Counted from the first letter of the stretch, positions 1-6,054 are shown. The stretch: DNA of 6,188 bases from Candidatus Aminicenantota bacterium (GCA_030620655.1 JAUXEH010000178.1:1-6188); one strand, 5' to 3'. Numbers and translations: made by a program. Notes: generated by a model from the sequence alone, not told the origin.

Positions 1-75
1 AAGTTTCATGTAGGTTGCTTAAAAGATACCCAGGTAGTATCATTATGTCAAGTAATATTTTCATCTCAAAAATTT

Positions 76-133
76 GTACAAGGCCGGACTCGAACCGGCA
101 CGTAGGATAACCTACGAGGGATTTTAAGTCCCT
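76..133 (-). pseudogene. 3' fragment of a tRNA-Leu(UAA)
   Basis: On the minus strand this reads as the 3' part of a class II tRNA. The anticodon arm is AGGGA-CTTAAAA-TCCCT (133-117) with anticodon UAA. A long variable arm follows, with 6-bp stem CGTAGG/CCTACG and loop TTAT (116-101). The T arm is GCCGG-TTCGAGT-CCGGC (99-83), then acceptor strand CTTGTAC (82-76) and discriminator A (75). The long variable arm, UAA anticodon and A73 all fit tRNA-Leu. No CCA is encoded, unlike the nearby tRNA-Asn. The expected 5' strand (GTACAAG) and a D arm are absent from the minus strand between 134 and about 900, so the gene is not functional as it stands. Such 3' fragments are typical of attachment-site duplications left by tRNA-targeting integrases. 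Plain decay is equally possible, and no integrase gene is visible here. Confidence 0.8.
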
Positions 134-221
134 TTTTCTGGGACTGTCGGAAAAACTGTGTAACAGCCTTAATATTCAATACCTTAGCTCAGATATTGAA
201 GGAAAGAACAAAATACTCAAA

Positions 222-383
222 ATGTTGTATAGAACCGTAGTTCTGACGGATGAAGGAGATGGTTTTAAGTTTCCGTTCTTTGTTTTAGCCTGGGAAAATG
301 ACTGGGATACGCTTTACAGGCTAAGACAGGTGGAGATTGGTGGGGAGAATAACGCTGAAATGAAAAAATGGCTCCTCGGGTAG
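222..383 (+). CDS. Small hypothetical protein (53 aa) or C-terminal gene fragment
   Basis: A plus-strand frame starts at ATG 222 (MLYRTVVLTDEG...) and ends at TAG 381-383. It encodes 53 residues rich in acidic and aromatic amino acids, including WENDWDTLYRLRQVEIGG. It has no visible signal peptide, membrane helix or catalytic motif, and I do not recognise the family. The composition looks like real protein rather than a chance frame. There is no good Shine-Dalgarno sequence: AAGGA at 199-203 lies about 18 nt before the ATG. The same frame stays open upstream to 111, through the tRNA-Leu fragment, with plausible residues before the ATG (NIQYLSSDIEGKNK), so it could be the tail of a truncated gene. 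The last 15 nt overlap the 3' end of tRNA-Asn on the other strand, which argues against an intact native gene. Confidence 0.3.
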   Translation: MLYRTVVLTDEGDGFKFPFFVLAWENDWDTLYRLRQVEIGGENNAEMKKWLLG

Positions 384-409
384 GACTCGAACCTACAACC
401 TAGTGGTTA

Positions 410-760
410 CAAGGGCCCCAAAATTTCTTCTGGGCTTGGACTATCTCATCACCCGTTCCGGGTATCCGGAGATAGGGTGTCGGGCGCTTCCCCCGGCTCA
501 TGTCCGGAGTACGAGCTCTCGCTCTAGTCTCTGCACCTTCCCTGACCTCGAAACGTTGATCAGGGCTTGGCTCAGGGTTGCCATTTCCCGTGATGTACGG
601 AAGGCAGGTTTCCCTGAGTTCACCCGATTTTTCGACCACGATTCCTCGTGGAAGCTGCAACTCGGAGTGAACTTCCCTGTGACAATTGGCGCATAATTGG
701 ATCAAATATTCTCTTCGATCCGAGTACCGTCTTTTGTCACTCAAAGTTTCTCTTTTTTTT
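410..760 (-). ncRNA. Group I self-splicing intron (IC3-like) in tRNA-Asn
   Basis: This 351-nt ribozyme is assigned by hand pairing. P1 joins exon end GGCTGT (766-761) to guide GCAGCT (658-653), giving the expected U.G pair at the 5' splice site. P2 is CCACGA-GGAA-TCGTGG (651-636). P3 is TCGGGT (627-622) with GCCCGA (485-480). P4 is CTCAGGG (618-612) with CCCTGAG (577-571). P5 is TGCC/GGCA (606-603/582-579), capped by CCGT/ACGG (600-588). P6 is CCCTGA/TCAGGG (565-540). P7 is GACTA/TAGTC (529-525/443-439) and P8 is CACCC/GGGTG (479-475/454-450). The core strings CTGAGCCAAGCC, AAGGTGCAGAGACTAGA and ATAGTCC match group I consensus elements and resemble the Azoarcus tRNA-Ile IC3 intron. The intron ends in G410 (omega-G). 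Departures from that layout are a roughly 100-nt P1 loop and two hairpins between P7 and P3. Confidence 0.93.
660..759 (-). pseudogene. HNH endonuclease C-terminal remnant in the intron P1 loop
   Basis: Translated from 759 on the minus strand, the loop between the 5' splice site and the internal guide gives a lysine/arginine-rich stretch. It ends in REYLIQLCANCHREVHSEL, with the C-x2-C-H-x3-H zinc/metal knuckle (cysteines at 693-691 and 684-682, last His at 669-667). This motif is the usual C-terminal half of HNH homing nucleases. The upstream catalytic His of the beta-beta-alpha fold, normally some 20-30 residues earlier, is missing. Only 22 residues separate the exon boundary from the first Cys. 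The frame stays open at both ends, but upstream it merely reads through the tRNA exon, and I see no start codon with a ribosome binding site inside the intron. It is best read as a deletion remnant of a homing gene. A coincidental match is less likely, since the knuckle and its hydrophobic lead-in are both present. Confidence 0.6.
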
Positions 761-810
761 ACAGCCACCCGCTCTGCCGATTGAGCTACCGAGGAGCAGT
801 ATTGATCTAT

Positions 811-839
811 TTTATACCAGAAAACGTGGGGAAAGGCAA
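811..839 (-). promoter_or_regulatory. Probable promoter of tRNA-Asn
   Basis: On the minus strand a -35 TTGCCT (839-834) is followed by a 17-nt spacer and a -10 TATAAA (816-811). The -10 is preceded by TGG, an extended -10 element. The predicted start near 804 leaves a leader of about 8 nt before the tRNA 5' end at 795. Spacing is ideal and the -10 is strong, while the -35 matches consensus at four of six bases. It lies between the end of the heat-shock operon and the tRNA, so the tRNA does not need read-through from that operon. Confidence 0.65.
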
Positions 840-847
840 CTATAAGC

Positions 848-884
848 ATGAGATTGCCTCGCTCCTACGGAGGCTCGCAATGAC
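848..884 (-). repeat. REP-like palindromic repeat, left copy
   Basis: On the minus strand this 37-nt element begins GTCATTGCGAG and ends GGCAATCTCAT, with imperfect self-complementarity (ATTGC/GCAAT ends and CCTCC/GGAG inside). It starts 11 nt after the stop codon of the last operon gene, so its hairpin could stabilise or end the operon transcript, although no T-run follows. A related copy lies at 6102-6137 in the opposite orientation. Similar elements with a GGAGCGAAGCGAC-type centre are dispersed in many bacterial genomes; here the centre is diverged. Confidence 0.7.
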
Positions 885-895
885 GATTTTCGATA

Positions 896-1660
896 TCAGC
901 GGAAGCTGGCCTGCAGGGCGGTCTTGCGGAAGTCCTTGCCCTCCACGTTCACGATCTTGCACATCTCGTGTATGCGGGAATGGAGCCGCACACCGATGCG
1001 GCTCTCCAGGGTCTCATCCTGTTTCTGCTCGTACATCTTCTTCCGGCTCCACACCTCGCGCGGCTCCTCCTCCTCTTCCTGCATGTCGAGGTAGTTGGTG
1101 GTGAAGATGGTCAGCTGCTTGTTGTTATACCGATGGTTGATGATGTAGAAGATGGTCTCTTCCACCCAGGGCGTGGTGCGCTTGGCTCCCAGCTCATCCA
1201 GGACCATGACCTTCTTTTCGAACACGGGGGCCAGGAGCTCTGACTCGGTCATGGGCGAATCCGACGAATACGAATTCTGGAGATCGCGCATGAGCTGGCG
1301 GAAGTCATAGAAATAGCAGGGCACGCCTTTTTCCCAGACGAGGTCGTGGATTATGGCCGCGGCCAGGTGTGTCTTCCCCACTCCGCATGGGCCCTGGAAG
1401 ACCAGCCCCGATACCTGGACCGGGTAGTTCGATATCAGTTTTTTCGAGATCTTGACCGCATCGCGGTGTGACGCGTTCAGAGGTTTGAAATTCTCGAAGG
1501 TGCACTCCCGATACCTCCGGGGTATGTTGGCCTGCTCGAAGAGTACCTGGTTCTGGCGCTGCACATAACACCGGCAGCGCTTGGCGACCGTGCTGCCCTC
1601 CACCTCTTCCAGAACCCAGCCCGTATCCTGGCACAGGGCGCATTTCTCTTCCGCCATCAT
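896..1660 (-). CDS. DnaC/DnaI-like AAA+ ATPase (putative helicase loader)
   Basis: This 254-aa protein belongs to the DnaC/DnaI/IstB-type AAA+ family, whose members load the replicative helicase or partner a transposase. The N-terminus has a four-cysteine, probably zinc-binding motif (C7-x2-C10 ... C29-x-C31), as in DnaI-type loaders. The ATPase domain shows Walker A GPCGVGKTH (90-98), Walker B VMVLDELG (151-158), sensor TTN (187-189), and arginine-finger candidates in ESRIGVRLHSRI (219-230). An unusual acidic then basic insert, QEEEEEPREVWSRKK, sits at about 194-208 between sensor and arginine finger. The start ATG overlaps the sigma-gene stop by 1 nt (TGATG). GAGGGGG at 1678-1672, 11 nt upstream, supports it over the ATG one codon later. 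No transposase gene adjoins it, so IstB is unlikely. Co-transcription with chaperone genes is odd for a loader. The family call is firm; the exact role is inferred. Confidence 0.85.
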   Translation of the reverse strand: MMAEEKCALCQDTGWVLEEVEGSTVAKRCRCYVQRQNQVLFEQANIPRRYRECTFENFKPLNASHRDAVKISKKLISNYPVQVSGLVFQGPCGVGKTHLAAAIIHDLVWEKGVPCYFYDFRQLMRDLQNSYSSDSPMTESELLAPVFEKKVMVLDELGAKRTTPWVEETIFYIINHRYNNKQLTIFTTNYLDMQEEEEEPREVWSRKKMYEQKQDETLESRIGVRLHSRIHEMCKIVNVEGKDFRKTALQASFR

Positions 1661-2508
1661 CAGTTCAATGACCCCCTCAGCTGCTGCAGACTGGGCTGCC
1701 GAGCCAGCTTCCGGATCGCCTTTTTTTCGATCTGCCGGATGCGCTCCCTTGTCAGGTTGAGCTGGTCCCCGATCTCCTGGAGCGTCCGGGGATGATCATC
1801 ATCCAGGCCGAAGCGCAGCTTGAGTACCAGAGCTTCCTTGTCCTCCAGTTCATAGAGGATTTCGCGGACCTGCTCCTGTATGGCATTCTTGATGATATTG
1901 TACTCCACGGAGGGAGACATGCTGTCCTCGATCTTGTCCCCGAACTCGATGTCCTCGTCGAAATATTTATCGCTGAGTGAGATGTCGCGGCTGCCCAGTA
2001 TCTCCAGGTCCTCTACCTCGGCCACCGCGATCTTCATCCGCTTGGCGATCTCTTCCCGGTTGGGGCTGCGTCCCAGCTCTTTCTTGAGGCCCGATTTTAC
2101 ACGCTTCATCTCTGAGACCTGGTCGGAGAGCTTCTGGGGGATGTGGTAGATGCGGGAATTGCGGGTCAGGGCGTGGAACACCGCCTGCCGGATCCACCAG
2201 ACCGCGTAGGATATGAACTTGACGTTTCTTTCCGGATCAAACCTGCGGGAGGCCTCGATCAGGCCAATGTTCCCTTCATTGATGAGATCCAGGAGGCTGA
2301 GGCCCATTCCCCGGTATTTCTTGACATAGGACACGACGAACTTGAGGTTGGCCTCTATCATCTTGCGCTGGGCGACCTTGTCTCCCTTTAGGATGAGATG
2401 GCCGAGCTCGCGTTCCTCTTCCTGGGACAGGGGCTTGAATTTGGAAATCTGGTTCAGATATAGTTTCAGGTTCCGGGATTGAAGAGAGTCGCTGTAGCCG
2501 TCCCTCAT
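1660..2508 (-). CDS. Sigma-70 family RNA polymerase sigma factor (short, RpoD-like)
   Basis: This 282-aa sigma factor directs RNA polymerase to promoters. Region 1.2 starts near residue 14 (LKLYLNQI). Region 2 includes the core-binding DLINEGNIGL (74-83) and the -10 recognition and melting segment ending YAVWWIRQAV (101-110). Region 3 runs about 125-200. Region 4 ends in a helix-turn-helix, TLQEIGDQLNLTRERIRQIE (232-251), for -35 contact. Region 1.1 is absent, and 282 aa is short for a primary sigma factor. The RIYHIPQK stretch differs from the RTIRIPVHM usual in RpoD. It could be a group 2 factor or the lineage's short primary sigma. It is RpoD-like rather than RpoH-like, since RpoH has YAVHWIK here. 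The start overlaps the hspR stop as ATGA, with no clear Shine-Dalgarno sequence, so translation is probably coupled. Its place behind hspR suggests heat induction, but its target promoters are unknown. Confidence 0.93.
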   Translation of the reverse strand: MRDGYSDSLQSRNLKLYLNQISKFKPLSQEEERELGHLILKGDKVAQRKMIEANLKFVVSYVKKYRGMGLSLLDLINEGNIGLIEASRRFDPERNVKFISYAVWWIRQAVFHALTRNSRIYHIPQKLSDQVSEMKRVKSGLKKELGRSPNREEIAKRMKIAVAEVEDLEILGSRDISLSDKYFDEDIEFGDKIEDSMSPSVEYNIIKNAIQEQVREILYELEDKEALVLKLRFGLDDDHPRTLQEIGDQLNLTRERIRQIEKKAIRKLARQPSLQQLRGSLN

Positions 2509-2912
2509 TCGTCTATTGTATCAATTTTTTCGATTATTACCAACTTGGCCGAGCTCTGCCGGACCAGAGACATCCTGGTCTTTTCGAACTCATCTTCCCG
2601 GCCCTCGAAGAAGTTGAGCCTGATGTACTCCAGGAACTGGTTGATCTCCTCCTCTATCCTATCGATCTTCTGGCGCATGTTGAGGATGATCTCGATGCCT
2701 GCGAGATTGACCCCCAGGTCCCGACTGAGATTCAAGATGACCTCCAGCTGTCTGAGATCTTCGTCGGAATAGAGCCGGGTGTTGCCATCGCTGCGGGAAG
2801 GCTTCAGGAGTCCCTCCCGCTCATACAGACGGAGCGTCTGAGGATGGATGTTGTAGAGACGGGCCACACTGCTGATGTGGTAGTATTTGCTCTGATCCTT
2901 GCCTTTTTTCAT
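2505..2912 (-). CDS. hspR: HspR-type MerR-family heat-shock repressor
   Basis: This 135-aa MerR-family protein has an N-terminal winged helix-turn-helix (about residues 10-50). Hallmarks are the HPQTLRLYEREGLLKPSR core and the GNTRLYS wing, followed by LSRDLGVNLAGIEIIL, which is typical of HspR. A helical dimerisation region follows (about 78-120). There is no cysteine cluster or ligand domain, which argues against a metal or drug sensor. HspR represses dnaK operons through HAIR sites, and in Streptomyces DnaK acts as co-repressor. A HAIR-like site lies at this operon's promoter (6035-6055), so autoregulation is expected. The ATG follows the dnaJ stop by 1 nt, and GGGGA 9 nt upstream serves as ribosome site. 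The last bases overlap the sigma-factor start (ATGA). Family assignment is strong; repression here is inferred from the gene-operator pairing. Confidence 0.92.
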   Translation of the reverse strand: MKKGKDQSKYYHISSVARLYNIHPQTLRLYEREGLLKPSRSDGNTRLYSDEDLRQLEVILNLSRDLGVNLAGIEIILNMRQKIDRIEEEINQFLEYIRLNFFEGREDEFEKTRMSLVRQSSAKLVIIEKIDTIDE

Positions 2913-2913
2913 C

Positions 2914-4029
2914 TTACTCGATCCCCAGGTCTTTGCGCGGGTCCTCGTCCGTGGCGGCCTGCAGTTCCCGCATGAGCTCCCGCACGCGCTCGCTGTTGAA
3001 GGAGGGCGGCACGATGTAGGCCTCTACGAACTGGTTCCCCCGCGAGCTCTTCCCCGGCCTGGCTATCCCCTTGTCGCGCAGGCGGAACTTCTGGCCGGAT
3101 TTGGTGCCGGGTGGGATCTTAATGGTGGTTTTCCCGTACAGCGTAGGCACCTCGATCTTGGCTCCCAGCGTGGCCTCGGGCACGGTGATGGGGACACGGA
3201 TGTGCACATTGCTCCCTTCGCGCTTGAACAGCTTGTGGGGTGTCACTTCGATCACGATGTAGAGGTCTCCGGTTGGCCCACCACCTTCCCCGGCATTGCC
3301 CTTGCCGGCGAGGCGGACTCGGGAGCCGTTATCGACCCCGGCGGGGATGCGGACCTTGATGCGCTCCGTCTTCTGGATCAGGCCCATGCCGTGACAGGCC
3401 GGGCACTCCGGGCCCCGAGTCTGACCGGAGCCCCCGCAGGCTCTACATACGGTGGCGAAACGCATGCTTCCCGACTGCATGCTGGTACGGCCGGAGCCCC
3501 CGCAGGCCGGGCAGGCCTGGCTGCCTCCGGTCTGAACATGTCCCTGTCCCTTACAGTTATCGCAGGCCACCATGCGCGTCAGGCGGATGCGGGTCTGTAT
3601 GCCTTTCACCACATCCGAGAATCCCACCTTCATGGTGTACATGAGGTCCTGTCCGCGCACCGGGCCCCGCCGGGCGGCACGCCCCGGGCCGGCCCCTCCC
3701 ATGATGTTGTCGAAGAAATCCCTGAAAGAGGAGGATCCGAAATCGGAAAAATTGAACCCCTCAAACCCTCCGGTGGTTCGGCCCTGCTGGTAAGCCCCCG
3801 GGCCGGGTCCGTGGCCCACGAACCCGAACTTGTCGTACTGGCTCTTCTTCTTGGGATCGCTCAGCACGGAATTGGCTTCCTGGATCTCCTTGAAGCGGGC
3901 TTCCGCGTTCTTGTCACCCGGGTTGAGATCCGGGTGACACTTGCGGGCCAGTTTGCGGTAGGCTTTCTTTATGTCCGCTACCGAAGCCTTGCGATCGAGC
4001 CCCAGGGTCTTGTAATAGTCCTTGGCCAT
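2914..4029 (-). CDS. dnaJ: Co-chaperone DnaJ (type I Hsp40)
   Basis: This 371-aa type I DnaJ delivers unfolded proteins to DnaK and stimulates its ATPase in the cytoplasm. The J domain (about 4-68) carries the essential HPD at 32-34. A glycine/phenylalanine-rich linker runs about 69-120. The zinc region has four CxxCxGxG motifs: CDNCKGQG (156), CPACGGSG (173), CRACGGSG (195) and CPACHGMG (209). Two C-terminal substrate-binding beta domains follow (about 218-345). Length and order are normal for DnaJ; CbpA lacks the zinc motifs, which excludes it. The ATG lies 14 nt after the dnaK stop without a convincing ribosome site, so translation probably depends on dnaK. The product ends DPRKDLGIE, and its stop is 1 nt from the hspR start. 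No residue needed for function looks missing. Confidence 0.98.
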   Translation of the reverse strand: MAKDYYKTLGLDRKASVADIKKAYRKLARKCHPDLNPGDKNAEARFKEIQEANSVLSDPKKKSQYDKFGFVGHGPGPGAYQQGRTTGGFEGFNFSDFGSSSFRDFFDNIMGGAGPGRAARRGPVRGQDLMYTMKVGFSDVVKGIQTRIRLTRMVACDNCKGQGHVQTGGSQACPACGGSGRTSMQSGSMRFATVCRACGGSGQTRGPECPACHGMGLIQKTERIKVRIPAGVDNGSRVRLAGKGNAGEGGGPTGDLYIVIEVTPHKLFKREGSNVHIRVPITVPEATLGAKIEVPTLYGKTTIKIPPGTKSGQKFRLRDKGIARPGKSSRGNQFVEAYIVPPSFNSERVRELMRELQAATDEDPRKDLGIE

Positions 4030-4043
4030 GGTTCAGCACGGTT

Positions 4044-5978
4044 TTAATTCTTGCCTTTGTCCTCATCCACGACTTCCGCGTCGATGACTTCTTCCTCATT
4101 CTCTGCGCCCGCCTGCTGCTGGGACTGCCCGGCGTCTGCTCCCGGGGCGTCTCCGGGGCCCGCCTGTGCCTGCTGCTGTGTGGCCTGCTGGTACAACATC
4201 TCCGTCATCTTGTGGGAAACCTGAGTCAGGGATTCTACGGCCTTCTTGATATGATCGAGGTTGTCAGTCTGGATCGCGGACTTGGTGTTTTCGATCTCGA
4301 CCTGGATCTTGCTGGCTTCCTGGGGATCGATCTTGTCCTTGTTCTCCCGCAGGGTTTTTTCCAGAGCGTAGACCAGTGAATCGGCCTGATTCTTGGTGTC
4401 GATCACCTCACGGCGCTTCTTGTCTTCTTCGGTGTGGCTTTCTGCGTCCTTCACCATGTTGTCGATCTCGCTGTCATCCAGCCCGCTGTGACCGGTGATG
4501 GTGATGGCCTGCTGCTTGCCCGTGCCCAAGTCTTTGGCCGAAACATGCAGGATGCCATCGGCGTTCATATCGAAGGTCACCTCGATCTTGGGTATGCCGC
4601 GCGGGGCCGGGGGGATGCTGTCGAGGTGAAAACGGCCCAGTGTTCGGTTGTCGACCGCCATCTCCCGCTCTCCCTGCAGCACATGCACTTCGACGCTAGG
4701 CTGGTTGTCTGAGGCCGTGGAGAAGATTTCTGTCTTCTTGGTCGGGATGGTGGTGTTGCGGTCAATCATCTTCGTGAACACGCCGCCCAGGGTTTCGATC
4801 CCCAGTGTCAGGGGGGTGACGTCCAGCAGCAGGACATCCTTGACATCCCCGGACAGGACAGCACCCTGGATGGCTGCGCCGGCCGCCACGACCTCGTCGG
4901 GATTGACACCCTTGTGCGGTTCCTTGCCGAACAGTCCTTTGACCAGTTCCTGCACCTTGGGAATACGGGTCGAGCCGCCCACGAGGATGACCTCGTCTAT
5001 GTCTTCCGGCTTGAGGCCGGCATCGGACATCGCACTTTTACTGGGCTCGAGGGTCCTCTGGATGAGCGGATCCATGAGCTGCTCGAGCTTGGACCGGCTC
5101 ATCTTGATGAGCAAATGCTTGGGGCCGGACTGATCGGCCGTGATAAAAGGCAGGTTGACCTCGGTCTCCATGGTGGTGGACAGTTCCATCTTGGCCTTTT
5201 CCGCGGCTTCCTTGAGCCTCTGCAGCGCCATCTTGTCTTTGGTGAGATCAATGCCGGATTCCTTCTTGAATTCCTTCACCAGCCAATCCTGCACGACCTG
5301 ATCGATATCGTCTCCGCCCAGGTGTGTGTCCCCGTTCGTGGACTTGACCTCAACGATTCCCTCTCCGACCTCGAGGATGGAGATGTCGAAGGTTCCGCCC
5401 CCAAAGTCATACACGGCGATCGTCTGGTCGCTCTTCTTGTCCATGCCGTAGGCCAGTGCGGCCGCGGTGGGCTCGTTGATGATGCGCTGCACGTCCAGGC
5501 CTGCGATCTTGCCTGCGTCTTTGGTGGCCTTGCGCTGGCTGTCGTTGAAATGGGCCGGGACCGTAATCACGGCCTTATCGACCTTTTCTCCCAGATAATC
5601 CTCGGCCGATTTTTTAAGCTTCTGAAGGATCATGGCCGAGATCTCCGGCGGGGCGTAGGATTTGCCCAGCGCCTCGATCCGCACATCTCCGTTGGCCGCC
5701 TCGGTCACCTTGAATGGGACCTGTTTGATCTCCTCGGGGATTTCCTGGAAACGGCGCCCCATGAAGCGTTTGATGGAATATATCGTGTTTTCCGGATTGG
5801 TCACACGCTGACGCTTGGCGACCTGTCCGACCAGGCGCTCATCCTTTTCGGTGAAGGCAACGACCGAGGGCGTGGTCCGTCCACCCTCCTCGTTCTGGAT
5901 GATGATCGGTTTGTCACCTTCGGTTATCGCAACCACCGAGTTCGTGGTTCCTAAATCGATTCCTATGATTTTTGCCAT
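4044..5978 (-). CDS. dnaK: Chaperone DnaK (Hsp70)
   Basis: This 644-aa Hsp70 binds exposed hydrophobic segments in cycles driven by ATP hydrolysis, aided by DnaJ and a nucleotide exchange factor. The nucleotide-binding domain shows phosphate loop IDLGTTNS (7-14), VPAHFNDSQRKATKDAG (140-156), phosphate 2 loop DFGGGTFD (191-198) and adenosine motif VGGSTRIP (333-340). The interdomain linker is DVLLLDVTP (381-389). The substrate domain follows to about 500, then the helical lid, a glutamine- and alanine-rich disordered stretch (about 595-625), and the acidic tail EEEVIDAEVVDEDKGKN. Length is normal. The start is set by AGGAGGA, 4 nt upstream of the ATG. It is the first gene of the operon, directly behind a promoter with a HAIR-like operator, so heat induction through HspR is expected. 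grpE, often beside dnaK, is not in this window. Confidence 0.99.
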   Translation of the reverse strand: MAKIIGIDLGTTNSVVAITEGDKPIIIQNEEGGRTTPSVVAFTEKDERLVGQVAKRQRVTNPENTIYSIKRFMGRRFQEIPEEIKQVPFKVTEAANGDVRIEALGKSYAPPEISAMILQKLKKSAEDYLGEKVDKAVITVPAHFNDSQRKATKDAGKIAGLDVQRIINEPTAAALAYGMDKKSDQTIAVYDFGGGTFDISILEVGEGIVEVKSTNGDTHLGGDDIDQVVQDWLVKEFKKESGIDLTKDKMALQRLKEAAEKAKMELSTTMETEVNLPFITADQSGPKHLLIKMSRSKLEQLMDPLIQRTLEPSKSAMSDAGLKPEDIDEVILVGGSTRIPKVQELVKGLFGKEPHKGVNPDEVVAAGAAIQGAVLSGDVKDVLLLDVTPLTLGIETLGGVFTKMIDRNTTIPTKKTEIFSTASDNQPSVEVHVLQGEREMAVDNRTLGRFHLDSIPPAPRGIPKIEVTFDMNADGILHVSAKDLGTGKQQAITITGHSGLDDSEIDNMVKDAESHTEEDKKRREVIDTKNQADSLVYALEKTLRENKDKIDPQEASKIQVEIENTKSAIQTDNLDHIKKAVESLTQVSHKMTEMLYQQATQQQAQAGPGDAPGADAGQSQQQAGAENEEEVIDAEVVDEDKGKN

Positions 5979-5982
5979 ATTG

Positions 5983-5989
5983 TCCTCCT
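5983..5989 (-). promoter_or_regulatory. Ribosome binding site of dnaK
   Basis: On the minus strand AGGAGGA lies 4 nt before the dnaK ATG (5978). It is a near-perfect Shine-Dalgarno sequence and fixes the start codon. It is the strongest site in the operon; the dnaJ and sigma genes have weak ones and probably rely on coupling. Confidence 0.9.
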
Positions 5990-6025
5990 GAGTTGGCTGT
6001 CTAGGATGTAAATGAGTTCTTATCT

Positions 6026-6054
6026 AATATAATACTTGAGTCAATCATTGTCAA
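6026..6054 (-). promoter_or_regulatory. Sigma-70-type promoter of the dnaK operon
   Basis: On the minus strand a perfect -35 TTGACA (6054-6049) is separated by exactly 17 nt from -10 TATATT (6031-6026, five of six consensus bases). Transcription should start near 6019, giving a leader of about 40 nt before dnaK. Because the sequence is housekeeping-type, heat control must come from repression rather than a dedicated heat-shock sigma, which agrees with the HAIR-like site across the -35 and spacer. No CIRCE element is seen. Confidence 0.85.

Larger units (their letters stand above)
369..795 (-). tRNA. tRNA-Asn(GUU), split by a group I intron
   Basis: Exon 1 is 795-761 (35 nt) and exon 2 is 409-369 (41 nt); joined, they give a 76-nt cloverleaf with encoded CCA. 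The acceptor is TCCTCGG/CCGAGGA with discriminator G. The D arm is GCTC/GAGC, the anticodon arm GGTGG-CTGTTAA-CCACT, the variable loop AGGTT, and the T arm GTAGG-TTCGAGT-CCTAC. The anticodon GUU makes this tRNA-Asn, which delivers asparagine to AAC/AAU codons. The gene is broken after anticodon position 35: exon 1 ends in T35 and exon 2 begins with T36. Without removal of the 351-nt insert there is no anticodon, so decoding depends on splicing. A promoter lies just upstream (811-839) and a T6 run follows the CCA (368-363). Structure and identity are secure from direct pairing. Whether a second, intronless tRNA-Asn exists elsewhere cannot be seen. Confidence 0.95.

Noticed and set aside
76..160. 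Group I intron in the tRNA-Leu, suggested by GACAGTCC near an S-element-like string
   Set aside because: The anticodon arm is continuous, no intron 3' end with a terminal G fits, and no 5' exon exists in the window.
400..849. 149-aa minus-strand frame as an intact HNH protein
   Set aside because: It reads through the tRNA exon and the ribozyme core. Only about 34 residues in the P1 loop look HNH-like and the catalytic His is missing.
848..884. Rho-independent terminator for the operon
   Set aside because: The hairpin is imperfect and no T-run follows on the minus strand; better kept as a REP-like repeat with possible end-stabilising effect.
896..1660. IstB transposition helper protein
   Set aside because: No transposase, terminal inverted repeats or target duplication; the N-terminal cysteine motif and operon position favour a DnaC/DnaI-type protein.
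2899..4047. 382-aa plus-strand reading frame
   Set aside because: It lies antisense to dnaJ, which has every family motif. The frame results from GC-rich codon structure and its translation is low-complexity.
4914..5954. 346-aa plus-strand reading frame
   Set aside because: It is antisense to dnaK and reflects the codon bias of that gene; no start signal or recognisable domain.
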